This document shows positions 12,367 through 21,870 of a stretch of DNA of 23,215 nucleotides, piece after piece. Below the pieces are notes generated by a model, which did no database searches, was not told the DNA's origin, and saw nothing but the letters and a program-made list of their open reading frames with translations. A program made the position numbers and the translations under genes. The stretch comes from Ophiosphaerella korrae (taxonomy: Eukaryota > Ascomycota > Dothideomycetes > Pleosporales > Phaeosphaeriaceae), in NCBI GenBank assembly GCA_028456385.1, contig JALNQF010000554.1, positions 1-23,215 on the forward strand. Direction: 5' to 3'. Position 1 is the first letter of the stretch. Every line of letters starts with the position of its first letter.

Positions 12367-13282
12367 TCAAAAAGCGGGCGGAGGCGGGGGAGGAGGCGGC
12401 ATTCCGCCACCGCCAGGCAGGCTCATACCACCCTTATTCATGTCACCACCGATAGCCTTTACGCCAACCTCCACACTTCTGAACATGCTCGACACCCCCA
12501 ACGCGAAGACCACCGAGAACGAGAACGCCAGCCATTGCAAAACTTGCAGAGCGACACCCGGCATCACCTTGAGCTCACTCGTGTTCAGCAGTGTCGTCAT
12601 ATGCTGCAAAGCCGCAATCATCTGAGTTGTCGAAAGGGCGGCCGCAAGCGCTAGAGCGGTGGATAACCATATCACGGAGATGGTCATGGTTTTGTAGAGG
12701 GTCGTGCGTTGAGGTCTCGTAGAGCGGCTTTTCAAGCTGAGCTTCAGGAGGACGAGAGATGCGAGACCTAATACGAAGAAGACGCTTGCTATGACGAGGA
12801 CATTGATGACCTTCGACTGCAGGGCAAAGGCGTTGGAGATCAACGACGTGTTGGATGGGGCGTTTTGGTTGGCGGCGACTTTTAATACGCGGGCAACGAG
12901 GGCATCCTTCGAGCCGCCGGAAGTGGAGGCGCAGTCTAAGTCTGCGAATTCGCCGATACATGCTCCTGAGAATGATTAGTATGGATTGAAAAATTCAAGG
13001 GGTAATTATTTATACCAAAGTATCCAAGTCTGACGTGGAAATCCTGTAGGCTACTATCGGTAGCGAGAGACGGTACGCTTGATAGCTGGAGATCGACTAG
13101 AAAGAGATTTGGCATGCCGGGCGATGTGGATATACAGCCCATGAGCGCTAGCACTGAATTGCTGTTAGTGCCGCTTCTCCACTAAGTGTAGAGGTAGGGG
13201 AAGCCTTAGTACCATAGAACAGGAGAATTGGGACCGGAAGCACATATACACCGAAGCGGACACTGACCCTAGCCATAATCAT
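12367..13282 (-). CDS. fig1: Fig1-family four-pass membrane protein (predicted calcium/mating-fusion regulator)
   Basis: Predicted exons 13213-13282, 13016-13153 and 12367-12965 give 807 nt, or 268 residues. Introns are 13154-13212 (GTACTA...CAG, branch-like CTAAC) and 12966-13015 (GTATAA...CAG, branch-like CTAAT); both restore one frame across conserved protein sequence. The first hydrophobic segment spans about residues 10-30. An extracytoplasmic loop carries GYFGACIG at 67-74, the Cys motif typical of the Fig1 domain, and C81. Further membrane spans lie at about 123-143, 162-180 and 205-229. In yeast, Fig1 supports low-affinity calcium uptake and membrane fusion during mating. The C-terminus is GGGG then eight prolines, perhaps a contact for SH3 or profilin-type partners. 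The start could be either ATG, at 13282 or 13276; the second has the better context. No lesion is seen, so it is probably functional. The first intron's donor is unusual and needs transcript support. Confidence 0.8.
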
Positions 13283-14036
13283 AGTGAAGATTCTGAAGGA
13301 TAATTTGGGATGAGGCGGTGTTGTATGGATGGTTCCGCGGCAGAGCTTAACGAGAGAACGCAAAAGGTGAGTAAGTAGAAGAGAAGAATGACCAGCTAAG
13401 AAATACCCAGGTTTATGAATAAATGAGATGATAGGAATGCTGAACTTGAACCATTCCAAGACTACGATATTTATGCAACTGCGAATGCAACTCTAACTCC
13501 TAGGGTCTGCTCTTCCCGCGATGGCAACAACTTCCTGGTCTACAAGCGCGCGCTTGGAAAACCAGAGACTAGGTAGAAGGCGAGGCTCATCCTGTTTATG
13601 TAGGGAACGAGAAATGTTGGTCCACTGAACGGCAAACGTGGACACCGAAATAGTGTTTTGTGTTGGCAGGATGAGGCATACATAGCGGATTTCGTAAGCG
13701 CCATCGCTAAGTTTGGGAAATGTAGAGATTCTAGAAAAAATGAGTAAGCGCCGGTACTCAGACGTAACATAGATGTAGGCGGCGTAGTCAGGAAAGCGCG
13801 TAGCTGAGCTACGCCGCAATGTGGCCGCCTTAGTGCGATCGGAGAGTGTGGAACGGTTCTTGGAAAAGGTCAGGAAAGACTGGACACATTTTAGTGATAT
13901 TGCGAACCGAAGACAGCTTACTCTTTGTGAAAACAGAGTTGCATAGATCGAGAGAGTAGAATCTGATTTTGATGACGTTTATTCAACTCAAGAGAACCAT
14001 GATACCAGCTCTTCATGCACGGCTATGAACCTTTGC
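13283..14036. other. Intergenic, Fig1-like promoter side and 3' flank of the cyclotransferase gene
   Basis: About 750 bp of mixed-composition DNA. Minus-strand frames at 13493-13819 and 13540-13770 are open, but they show no recognisable motif and overlap each other. I treat the region as the upstream region of the Fig1-like gene plus the 3' end of its neighbour. Confidence 0.5.
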
Positions 14037-14753
14037 TCACGGGTTTGGCGAGCGACGCCTGATCACAGAAGGCTTGAAGTACCTCTGATACCATTCTAGA
14101 TCGAAACTGTCTTCTTCAAGTTCCTGGCTATAAGGTTCTCCTGCCCAACAGAAAGTCCGACACCCTTCAATCACCTCTCCACTTACCAAAACTGCATCAC
14201 ACTCCTCCGACTTGTAAGCAGCAGTCTCGTAAGCTGCCAAACGGTCGATTTGCTTGTCCGAGGTCGTTTTCCACAGCATGCCCTTTACGCTCCCGCCCTC
14301 AGAGCTGCTACTAGGTACTAGTGTAGGGTATATACTCCACATCTTGATACGCTAACCCGTGATAGTAGCAGGCTGCATTCTCGGGAGGTCTGGCAAATTA
14401 AGAATTGCCTGAAGGACTTCGGGGTCCATGAGCGAGCCGTAGAAGAACATGTGGAAGGGGCGAAATTCGCGGCCGAACTCGTCCACTTTCAAGCCTTTGA
14501 AAGCCTCGTACATTTGGGCTTTGGTGGGCATGAAGGATGACACAGGAGGTGGTGGCGGTGGTGGAGATTTTGGGTTCGCCGGGCTTAATGGTGTGTTAAG
14601 GAGTGGAGGAGGAGGTGGTGGTGGAGGCTGCATTGTAGTATTTGGTATCGGCTTTGAGACTTCTTGATGAGAAGAGGGCGGTGGAGGAGGTGGAGGCGGT
14701 AGAGACTGCGCAGGCGGAGGCGGAGGCGGCGGCGGAGATCCTTGATTCATCAT
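14037..14753 (-). pseudogene. AIG2/gamma-glutamylcyclotransferase-like gene with in-frame TAG
   Basis: One frame runs from ATG at 14753 to TAG at 14037-14039 (239 codons). It is interrupted only by TAG at codon 134 (14352-14354), with no frame change. Residues 1-75 hold four runs of seven or eight prolines. The AIG2/GGCT fold starts with the substrate-binding loop FFYGSLMDP at about 103, immediately before the stop. After the stop come MWSIYPTLVP, the general-acid glutamate in RLAAYETAAY (E176), then GCRTFCWAGE and a C-terminal YQRYFKPSV block. These enzymes release 5-oxoproline from gamma-glutamyl amides. Translation stopping at the TAG would leave the poly-proline arm and YGSL loop without the catalytic glutamate. 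No intron is plausible across the stop. It could be a fresh pseudogene, a polymorphic allele, a sequence error or a readthrough gene. It is divergent from the amidoligase at 15347. Confidence 0.82.
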
Positions 14754-15346
14754 GGAGGCCGACGAGTGCAGAGATCCACGTTGGCTATCATGGTGGGAGT
14801 GTTAGATGATTGCGACTGCTTTGCTCACGGAGTCAGTCAACGCAAAGTGTTGAGCGGCGCGTATTGCGGCGTAGGGTTGCTATGATTGGGTGCAACAGCT
14901 GGTGCCCCGCCTAGGCGTCAAGCTCGCCTCAGTATCCGCGCTAGCCGTTACACGTGCAGCCTTGGCTACAAACGTACCGGAGCCTCAAAAAAACGTCGAG
15001 ATCTTAATCACAACTAGGAGTGGGGCTTTACCGTGCCACCTTCATGTCCCTCCTCGTCATTTGAGCCCATTCGCTATGCTTTGTCCAGACTGCAACGCTC
15101 CGCAACATGGCCGAACGGCGCCTCACGCCTTAGCAGGCGCGCGCTTTCAAGCATGTATACGTCAAACTTTAGATCCAAAGGTGCAGGTGTCTACGAATGT
15201 AAATCAAGACCAGAAGCACCTGTACTCTCCAGAACACATCATCCAAACATACCAGTCAAAAGGACATTCATCATACCTTCCGCCGCTTTCACTTCTGCTT
15301 TATTGGCACTTTTCACTTCATTATTGCATAACATAATCCATCTACC
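14754..15346. promoter_or_regulatory. Shared divergent promoter region (cyclotransferase / amidoligase)
   Basis: A 593-bp gap separates two start codons that face away from each other, so it should contain both promoters. The last 60 bp before the amidoligase ATG are pyrimidine-rich and the start context is CTACCATGG, a good fungal start site. A frame open at 14890-15336 shows no domain and I do not call it a gene. No specific factor-binding site is claimed. Confidence 0.5.
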
Positions 15347-16473
15347 ATGGCTTCATCTCAAGAAGCTCCGATTCAACTCCGCTTTGGGGCGGAAATCGAG
15401 GTCCTGACTAGTACCGCAGCCTACCAACACCAAAGTTGGGATTCCTGCGCCGCCGAGCTCAGTCAAGAGCTCGCAAGTGCTAGATTATCGAACCATGTGC
15501 TCTCTGAATACAGCAAAAGTGCAGAGGAATACTCAGAATGGTCGATTATCCAAGACGTCTCGATCAAGGAGTGGAGGGAGCACAACAGATGTGAGTCCTT
15601 TTGTGATTGCCAGGCACCCCTGTTTCCTTTAGTCCTAACATTGAGACAGGGGGCGTGGAACTGGTTTCTCCAATCTTGCGCTTTCAAGAATCGAAGACTT
15701 GGCATTGGAACGTGGAAGCAGTGTGGTGGGTGTTGTCTAACAAGTTCGGTACCATGGCCACCGAGGATTGCAGCACGCATGTTCACATCTCGCCATCCGA
15801 TGGGAAATAGACCCTTGCACAAGTGAAGAGAGTCGCAAAAGCAGCCCTTTACTACGAGAGGTCTATCGACACACTTCTGCCACCAAAGCGCCGTCTGACT
15901 ATATGGGCACGGAGCAACCGCTACAACGTGGTCACACAACCCCAGAGTATGGCGCAGCTATTCTTAAAGATCAATGACGCTATCGATATCGACACCACCG
16001 TTCGGCTCATGTGCACCGCTTCGAAGGAAAGTTCTCTCGGAAAAATGATTGGGGCAACTGAAGACTTCAAACTGGCCGCTTTCCGCTGGAATTTCACCCC
16101 ACTCTCGAAAGGCACCAAGGGAACCATCGAATTTCGTCAACCACCTGGGTCATCTAACGCGGCCGATACCAAGCTTTGGATCACGTTTGCTGCTTCATTC
16201 CTTCAAGGAGCAGTCTTATATGGGGACACTCTGAACGGGACCCAGCCACCAGCTCTAGAGGGCTTCAGAGCTCTTTTGATCAATGGCGCAATCCAATCCG
16301 GGGTCGACGATTACACTGCCATCAACCAGCTTTTCGCGGGCAAGACTCTGCTTCCTCCTGGAATGTACAACTTGGAGCAGCTCACCCCACAAGACCTTGC
16401 GAAGCTGAGAATTAAGGCTACCGAGAAGGACATTACGGTCGAGAAGTTCAAGAAGCTCTATGGATACACGTAG
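15347..16473 (+). pseudogene. PF12224-type amidoligase gene with in-frame TAG
   Basis: Exons 15347-15590 and 15650-16473 (1068 nt, 356 codons) flank a 59-nt intron with GTGAGT donor, CTAAC branch site and ACAG acceptor. The split codon TGG restores the frame. Visible family motifs are LRFGAEIEV at 11-19 (acidic metal-binding strand), GVELVSPIL from codon 84, CSTHVHIS at 122-129 and TIEFRQPPG at 240-248. Such proteins have a glutamine-synthetase-like fold and are predicted ATP-dependent carboxylate-amine ligases; their fungal substrates are unknown. Codon 135 (15808-15810) is TAG between DGK and TLAQVKRVA. The context suggests a former Trp (TGG), so a single G-to-A change explains it. The remainder is open to TAG at 16471. 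Stopping at codon 135 would remove the EFR motif. It looks recently inactivated, or readthrough-dependent. Confidence 0.83.
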
Positions 16474-17094
16474 ATGGAAATTGGTCGAGGATGTTCGGAT
16501 GGCGCGGTGCAATCTCGTGTGCGCTTGTTATTTTTTCTTCTGTCGTTTGGTTTCCGGGCGTTACCTGGAGTTGTTGTGATTGCATTGGCAGCGTTGGCTA
16601 GAGGCCGTGAGGTACCAGGATGTGCCTATTACAGTCATTACAGTTGTATTTCGCTGCGCTAGATCGTACCAATAGACTGTGCTTTACCTTTTGTTCTGAA
16701 ACAAATCGTGGTCGCCTGGGAGAGTTGAGTAAATATCCAAGCAGTGCTCTTCGTCTCAAGGCGTTCGGTCAGACCAGAACACCGCATGCGTCTCGCGAGT
16801 GACCCGAGGGAAGCAGATGGATTCGTTTTTAAGCGCAAGATAAGATTGAAACAGACCCTAGAATACACGCCGTCAAATGGCTTGCCCAATGCTCGTCATT
16901 CGATGCCATTATCTATCATTCCACCTCTCGCTCTTCTCCTCTCTGCCGGCATGGCACCCGCTCGCTCCAAGCACCTTGAAAGTATAGACGTATAACATGC
17001 CGCGCTCCGTTCGATGAGCGACATGTGATACTGCCAAATGCTGAGGTTGCAGTTTGTGTTGTCGAGACTGCAACTGTAGGCGGTATTTGAGTAT
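16474..17094. other. Intergenic, no feature recognised
   Basis: About 620 bp between the amidoligase stop and the V-ATPase fragment. Short open frames on both strands overlap each other and carry no recognisable motif. Confidence 0.5.
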
Positions 17095-17305
17095 CTAGCA
17101 CTGTTTGCCGTCGGCAGCCTTCGAGTTCATGAGAAGGGCAACAATGAGACGGTAAAGACCCAGGACTTCGGCGAAAATGAGAATCAGAATCATTCCGACG
17201 AACAGCCTGGGCTGCTGGGCGGTTCCGCGCACACCAGCATCGCCGACGATTCCGATGGCGAAGCCGGCAGCCATGCCCGAGACCGACGGAGAGACTGGCG
17301 CCGAG
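17095..17305 (-). pseudogene. vma3: V-ATPase proteolipid (subunit c) terminal-exon fragment, frameshifted
   Basis: Read on the minus strand from 17305 to the TAG at 17095-17097, this is the C-terminal third of the vacuolar H+-ATPase 16-kDa proteolipid. It contains the loop [20 protein letters not shown] and the last membrane helix, with the proton-carrying glutamate in [11 protein letters not shown]. Two bases are missing near 17280 (a GAGA tract has become GA), shifting the frame between GASLSVGL and [10 protein letters not shown]. Family GLYGLIV reads GLYRLIV, and GAGLS reads GASLS. The homology ends exactly after TAAACAG (minus strand, 17312-17306), which looks like a splice acceptor, and AT-rich DNA follows. 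Upstream exons are absent from the window. This is a non-functional partial duplicate; a full-length copy must exist elsewhere, since the subunit is essential or nearly so. Confidence 0.85.
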
Positions 17306-17709
17306 CTGTTTAGTATTTTCTTAGTATGCTTTTTACCTACTGTAATATATGCAGAAGTATCTCTTTTAATAGTAGATGTAATATATCTCGTAATATATAT
17401 AATATTATATTATGAAATTATAAATTAGTATTACTTAAATTGATATTATTTTAAGGTTTTTAAGTAGAAGCTCTATTGGTAAAGTTATACTAAGTCAAAG
17501 AGAGGTAAAGTTTGGTGTTCGGGGTGCACGGGCTGAATACGTGCATGGGATGCACAGACACGGTAATAACTTGCGAATTTCAATCCGACTTTCTTCGTCT
17601 CCTCCCACGGTTTATTGTGCAAATCCCCACCCAGATAAATCAAAACTATTTCCAATCATCAAGAACAAAGAAAAAAGAGGATAAGTTATCGCAAATATTG
17701 CTTTGGGTA
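17306..17709. other. AT-rich scar and 3' flank of HET gene
   Basis: 17310-17480 is strongly AT-rich, resembling the RIP-altered DNA at the left of the window, and replaces the upstream part of the V-ATPase fragment. I see no LTR ends or terminal repeats. 17480-17709 is ordinary DNA downstream of the HET gene. Confidence 0.5.
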
Positions 17710-20054
17710 TCAAATGAGAGTGATAGTATGTTGGGCGCAACCATACAGAAAATGTTTCCATGGCTGGTCATCACTTGGAACAGACCACGCATCATATGCA
17801 GTATCTCCCCCCGTCTCTGTACCCTGCCATTCTTCGCCGTGGTATTCGCAGGAAGTCCTAATGATGTGCATATGAAAATAGTCGCTCAAGGGTTTTTCTA
17901 CTTCCTCCCCCCTTCCTCCCGGCTTATTCTGATTGAAGCGGAAAATACCGATACGACGAAAATAGCGCCTTTGAAAGTCAACCGCCTCTATCAGTAGCCC
18001 TTCCATGCACTTGGAGTATGTTTGTTCACGAATAATTGTTGGAAGACAGAAGGCTTTTAGTAAAAGGCTGTCATGATTTGGTCCCTTCGGATACTCGTAA
18101 TCTAGCGTTGGACGACATTCACTATCTCTCCAAGGATGACCGGAAAAATTCCCGTAAAAGAAATCCTCTTCCCCCCACATTATATCAATTGGGAACAGAA
18201 AGGCTTTCAGGCGAAGTTCACCACTTGGGCCTGGGGGGTCAAACTCGTCGCCAACAGAGTACCTGCTCGCTTCTATGACGTCGATCTTATACTCTCTCTT
18301 AAGCTCTCTCATTGCGAACCAATCTGGATCCGAAAGCACTGAGGTGGTCCATATTCCAGTCTCATTTCTTGAAGCCCAAGACCAGGACGGTGCAATTGTT
18401 GGATCAAGTCGTACTGAAGGGTCACCCCTTTTGCTCGGACTCCACAATAGGTCACGCGACAGAGTTTTCTCCCACAAACCCCAACAGTAGTTGTCGCTCA
18501 TAAGAGAAGCCAACTTGGTTGCCACTCCGGATATAGCAACCAGCTTATCCGAATTTTTCGTCAAGGAAGTCTCGGCATAAAGTGGGACAACTTTCCACCA
18601 AAATCGGCGTAGGTTCCTGTTGTGTTGGTCCACGGCACTCCCGATATTCCGGTCAATGCTCTCTGATTCCTTTACTAATGATAGCATCTTGATCTCTGTG
18701 GTTTCACTGTTCTTTTTGGAAGGCCAGGCCTCATATATGAAATTAGAATTGCACTCCCAAACCATTTGGTGCCGAGTGAAATTGAGCATTCTAGGTGACA
18801 GGATTCTTTCTTGCATCACCCAAGCTCGATTGTTCAACGGCTCCTGAGTGAATGCATTCCGAAGCTCGGACGGATTGACATACACTATTGGAAAGTAAGT
18901 GCTAGGCTTGTCGCCAATGTCCCAAGAGAGGGTAATTCCTGTTGATTTTGAAAAGATCGGACTTCGATCAAAGAGACACCCCACACGGCCATCTAGAGCA
19001 CCCGTCGCGGCAATGTTCAAAAAGGAGTTACTATAGACATCCTGCATCTGGCCAGATTCTATTTCCCAGTCGTCCTTAGAGCCTTGAATGATGCAAAGCG
19101 AATCGATCCACAAATACTGGATTCCAATTTTCGAGGTAATTTTTATGGCTTCCTGAAAGGTTTTCGACAATCTCTTCCAGGGAATAGAGATCTTCATCTG
19201 ATCGATGTTATCGATTGTTGTCGTAACCCCAACAGCGGCAGGGTCTGGTCCCCAGCAATGGCTTAAAGTTGTGTAGACCGCCCCTGGCGTAATGCCGCTA
19301 GAGTCGCAAAGGTGCACACATGGATCATCTTCCACACCCCTAGCAATCGATATCAAACGGCTTGGAAGCCAATCCACGCGATCTCTGCTTCCTTGACATT
19401 TTGGATGTTTATGCTGGCATTGCTTGAGCCATTTTTGTATTTGGGGCCACAATAAATCGAGGCTGCCTGATAGCTCCAATGGAATAATTCCCTCGTCCCC
19501 AGCTTTGTTCGAATATGAGTCATCCGAGTCGTACGAGTTATGAGAATGTCCGTCTAAGTAGAGCTTAAGTAAATATGTGTGACGTTAAAACAACCGACAA
19601 GGAAAAATTACTCACCAACACTTTCGTTAAAGTTTATCAGGATAGGGCGAAGGGTTGCAGAACTTGCGATAGGTGGTCCAGCGACGGCAATGCATCGAGA
19701 ACGAACCGATAAGGCGGTTGTGTCTACCCACCGGGTTGGGCTGCTTGGAAAGCTAAAATTGGTGTTTTTTGGCCTAATTCTATCGAAGATACTACTCGCG
19801 TCAACCCTGAGGCCAGCAGCATTTGCAGCATTTATTCTAGCTTGGAGCCTGTCAAGCTTGGGGTCGTAGCCAAACATGGTACTGCCATCTCTATCGAGCA
19901 AACGCGCAGCTTGAACCTTGACACAAAAAGCGCAACCAGCATTTGCGGCAGTATCGAGAGCTTCAATCGACGGGTGGTAGCGTGAGGGTTCGTTGCGGGT
20001 ATGGCGGGCCACTGGGCCTGATAAGAAAAAGGTTTCACAAAGTGCGCAAAGCAT
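17710..20054 (-). CDS. HET-domain protein (heterokaryon incompatibility type)
   Basis: Exon 1 is 19616-20054 and exon 2 is 17710-19553. The 62-nt intron has a GTGAGT donor and a CTTAG acceptor, and the frame is restored through GAC. The product is 760 residues with no lesion. The N-terminus has LCALCETFF and a GCAFC pair, a Cys-rich head common in this family. The HET domain (PF06985) begins with YTTLSHCWG at about 240-248, continues with RLSKTFQEAI, LWIDSLCIIQ (294-303), DW, and VYSNSFLNIAATGA (about 319-332). It is closed by RAWVMQERILSPR at about 390-402. HET proteins act in non-self recognition and can trigger cell death after hyphal fusion; this one's partner is unknown. The AAG acceptor nearest the donor would break the frame, which supports the TTAG site. 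It is transcribed toward the V-ATPase fragment and lies alone between decayed genes. Confidence 0.9.
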
Positions 20055-21128
20055 AGTGAGCCATAAGTATTTAGGTAGCGTAGAGAATTAAGATTATGAG
20101 GCACTTTGTACAATGAATAGCAGTTGTGGTGGTGGAATTGATACAAGCTGATGATGATGGGGAAGGAGGGGGATATAACGCAGACCAGTCTGAATTGCTT
20201 CTTGACCACATGACGAGGCAAAGATGAGGGACTCGTCTGTTTGGCTTTCAGCTAGGAAGCTGCGTAATGTGCTGACAAACCTGGTGTGGCGCTTTACTAC
20301 GCGCAATCTACAATAGCTCAACTCGATGTGGACTTCCTATGCCAATGCCAGTCGCGATTCGAAGCCACAAGCCACGGGCTTGCTGCGGCCACACTTGGTT
20401 CCTCATACGCGTCGACAATACAATAAATATTAGTCGGAGGAGGGGGTCCGTAGCCCGCACTGATCTTTCGGACAGATTGGTACGATCTCTGAGGGGTTCC
20501 GTTTCGCGCCACCTATCTTCCACCTTCGCGTCGCCGCCGCTGACTAACCGCGTTGAAAAAAAAATCGTCTGAGATTACTGAGGCACACTGGTTTACTGAT
20601 GATCTAAGAATCAAACTTATTGTCCGAAATATAAGGGCCAAATTTGATTCAGTTGATAGCGATGCCATTCACATGATTTAGAAATAGGGGATCAGGGGAA
20701 GGGTCTTGAGCGGGGTTCCGCAGATGAGATGCGCCGCAGAATCTGGGGTGCATCCAGATTCTATCGATTGGCTCGCTTAACATGTCTGTGCGCCTCGTGC
20801 ACGTGTTCAGGTCGTGATCCTGGATACACATACTACGGATATAGGCCGTGTAGAATGCGCTGAGGGGTTTCGAGCATAGCCTCCAGCGACGACTAGACCG
20901 GATCTTGGGAGAGGACCCCGGATCCAAGCTCTTGGAACGGGCCCATCCGCTGCGGGAATCAAAATGGGACCCCGTACTTGGCGCCGCACAACTCGGGCAT
21001 GCTTGTTACAACTGGATTTTGTCTTGGCGGCGGCCTAGCGCTGTAGCTGAGTCAACCAAACGCCCAGCACTCAAATCGCAACAAGTCTTGCGATAGCCAT
21101 CGTGCAACTTCGCGATGCAGTGCAGCAC
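20055..21128. other. Intergenic, upstream region of HET gene
   Basis: About 1.07 kb with no convincing gene. Several short frames on both strands (for example 20308-20523 and 20649-20927) overlap one another and show no motif. No tRNA-like fold, LTR end or long tandem repeat was recognised. Confidence 0.45.
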
Positions 21129-21870
21129 ATGGCTATGTCTTCGTCGCAGGTTCCCACAATACAGGACCCCAACATCACGCCGCCTTCGGGTATCGTAAAC
21201 CACCCTTTGACGCCGCCGCCGACCTACGAGAAGCGGTTCGCGCAAGTCTATCGAGTCATCGCGCTTCTCGAGGAGATCCGGGCCGGAAGGCACGCCAAGT
21301 GACACCCGTAGACAGAGTTTCAGCTTGCGGAAGGAGACTACGATGAGATAGAGCGTCGGCTTAAGCAAGACGAGGCGCTATTGGGATACGTTAGGAACAA
21401 GATACGGTGGGCGTGCTCGATGCCCAGCGAGCACTGCGACGGCTAACGACAAGGTCGGAGCAGGTATAATTATAACGGAGAACTGCATTACCTTGTCGTC
21501 CGTATGCTGACCGCAGTATATAAGCTGTTTATCGATGGAGTTGAGGACGCAATTCGAAGCCAGTTAAAGGCGATACGTAGTAGATTAGATAGGCTGGCCC
21601 TTTTTGCGTAGAAAGTTCGCCCGGCACGGTCAACAGAGATTTATTTTCCAATAGAAAATACTCTATCTAGCAGGAAATCAAAATACGAGCCCAACGTATC
21701 TTCCTAGCACTACAACGTGCAATACCCCAGGGTTATTATTAAAGTTATGTACTCTTAGAAGAGGAAAAAACTTAGCTAATTAGCAAAAAACTATCTTTTA
21801 GATTCTAACACAAGCGTGCAAGTTATAGTTAGCTTGGACATCGAATACTTTTACGGTTGAGACCTATAAC
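21129..21870 (+). pseudogene. Fungal PD-(D/E)XK nuclease-like (Uma2-type) family relic
   Basis: From ATGGCTATG at 21129 the frame gives a proline-rich head, then YEKRFAQVYRVIALLEEIRAG. It then meets TGA (21300-21302) and TAG (21309-21311), positions consistent with former Arg (CGA) and Trp (TGG), before resuming as TEFQLAEGDYDEIERRLKQD. A shift or insertion follows near 21405-21470. After it come LFIDGVEDAIRSQLK, KVRPARSTEIYFP, KSKYEP, YPRVIIKV and finally YLLDSNTSVQVIVSLDIEY at about 21780-21850. I recognise this as a dispersed fungal hypothetical-protein family. The EPD...IIEV pattern expected of a PD-(D/E)XK core is here EPN...IIKV, both explainable by G-to-A. At least four stops and frame breaks make it non-functional. 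The nuclease assignment is from memory of the family pattern. Confidence 0.7.

Noticed and set aside
12319..12654. Plus-strand Arg-rich frame opposite the Fig1-like gene
   Set aside because: It is antisense to the poly-proline and membrane-coding part of a well supported gene.
13493..13819. Minus-strand frames of 108 and 76 codons between the Fig1-like and cyclotransferase-like genes
   Set aside because: They overlap in different frames, carry no recognisable motif and lack a clear start with supporting context; left as intergenic.
14340..14360. A small intron removing the TAG in the cyclotransferase-like gene
   Set aside because: The frame is the same on both sides and the conserved protein is contiguous, so removing sequence would delete conserved residues; no donor/acceptor pair fits.
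14890..15336. 148-codon open frame on the plus strand upstream of the amidoligase
   Set aside because: No ATG at its beginning, no domain, lies in the divergent promoter region and overlaps other open frames; its composition explains it.
15591..15613. Early splice acceptor CAG at 15613 for the amidoligase intron
   Set aside because: It would give a very short 23-nt intron lacking a branch site; the ACAG at 15649, with CTAAC upstream, restores the frame into GVELVSPIL.
15463..15939. 158-codon minus-strand frame opposite the amidoligase
   Set aside because: It spans the amidoligase intron and in-frame stop on the other strand and has no motif; it is a shadow of the real gene.
20649..20989. 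Overlapping 92- and 60-codon minus-strand frames upstream of the nuclease relic
   Set aside because: No motif, mutually exclusive frames and no splice continuation recognised.
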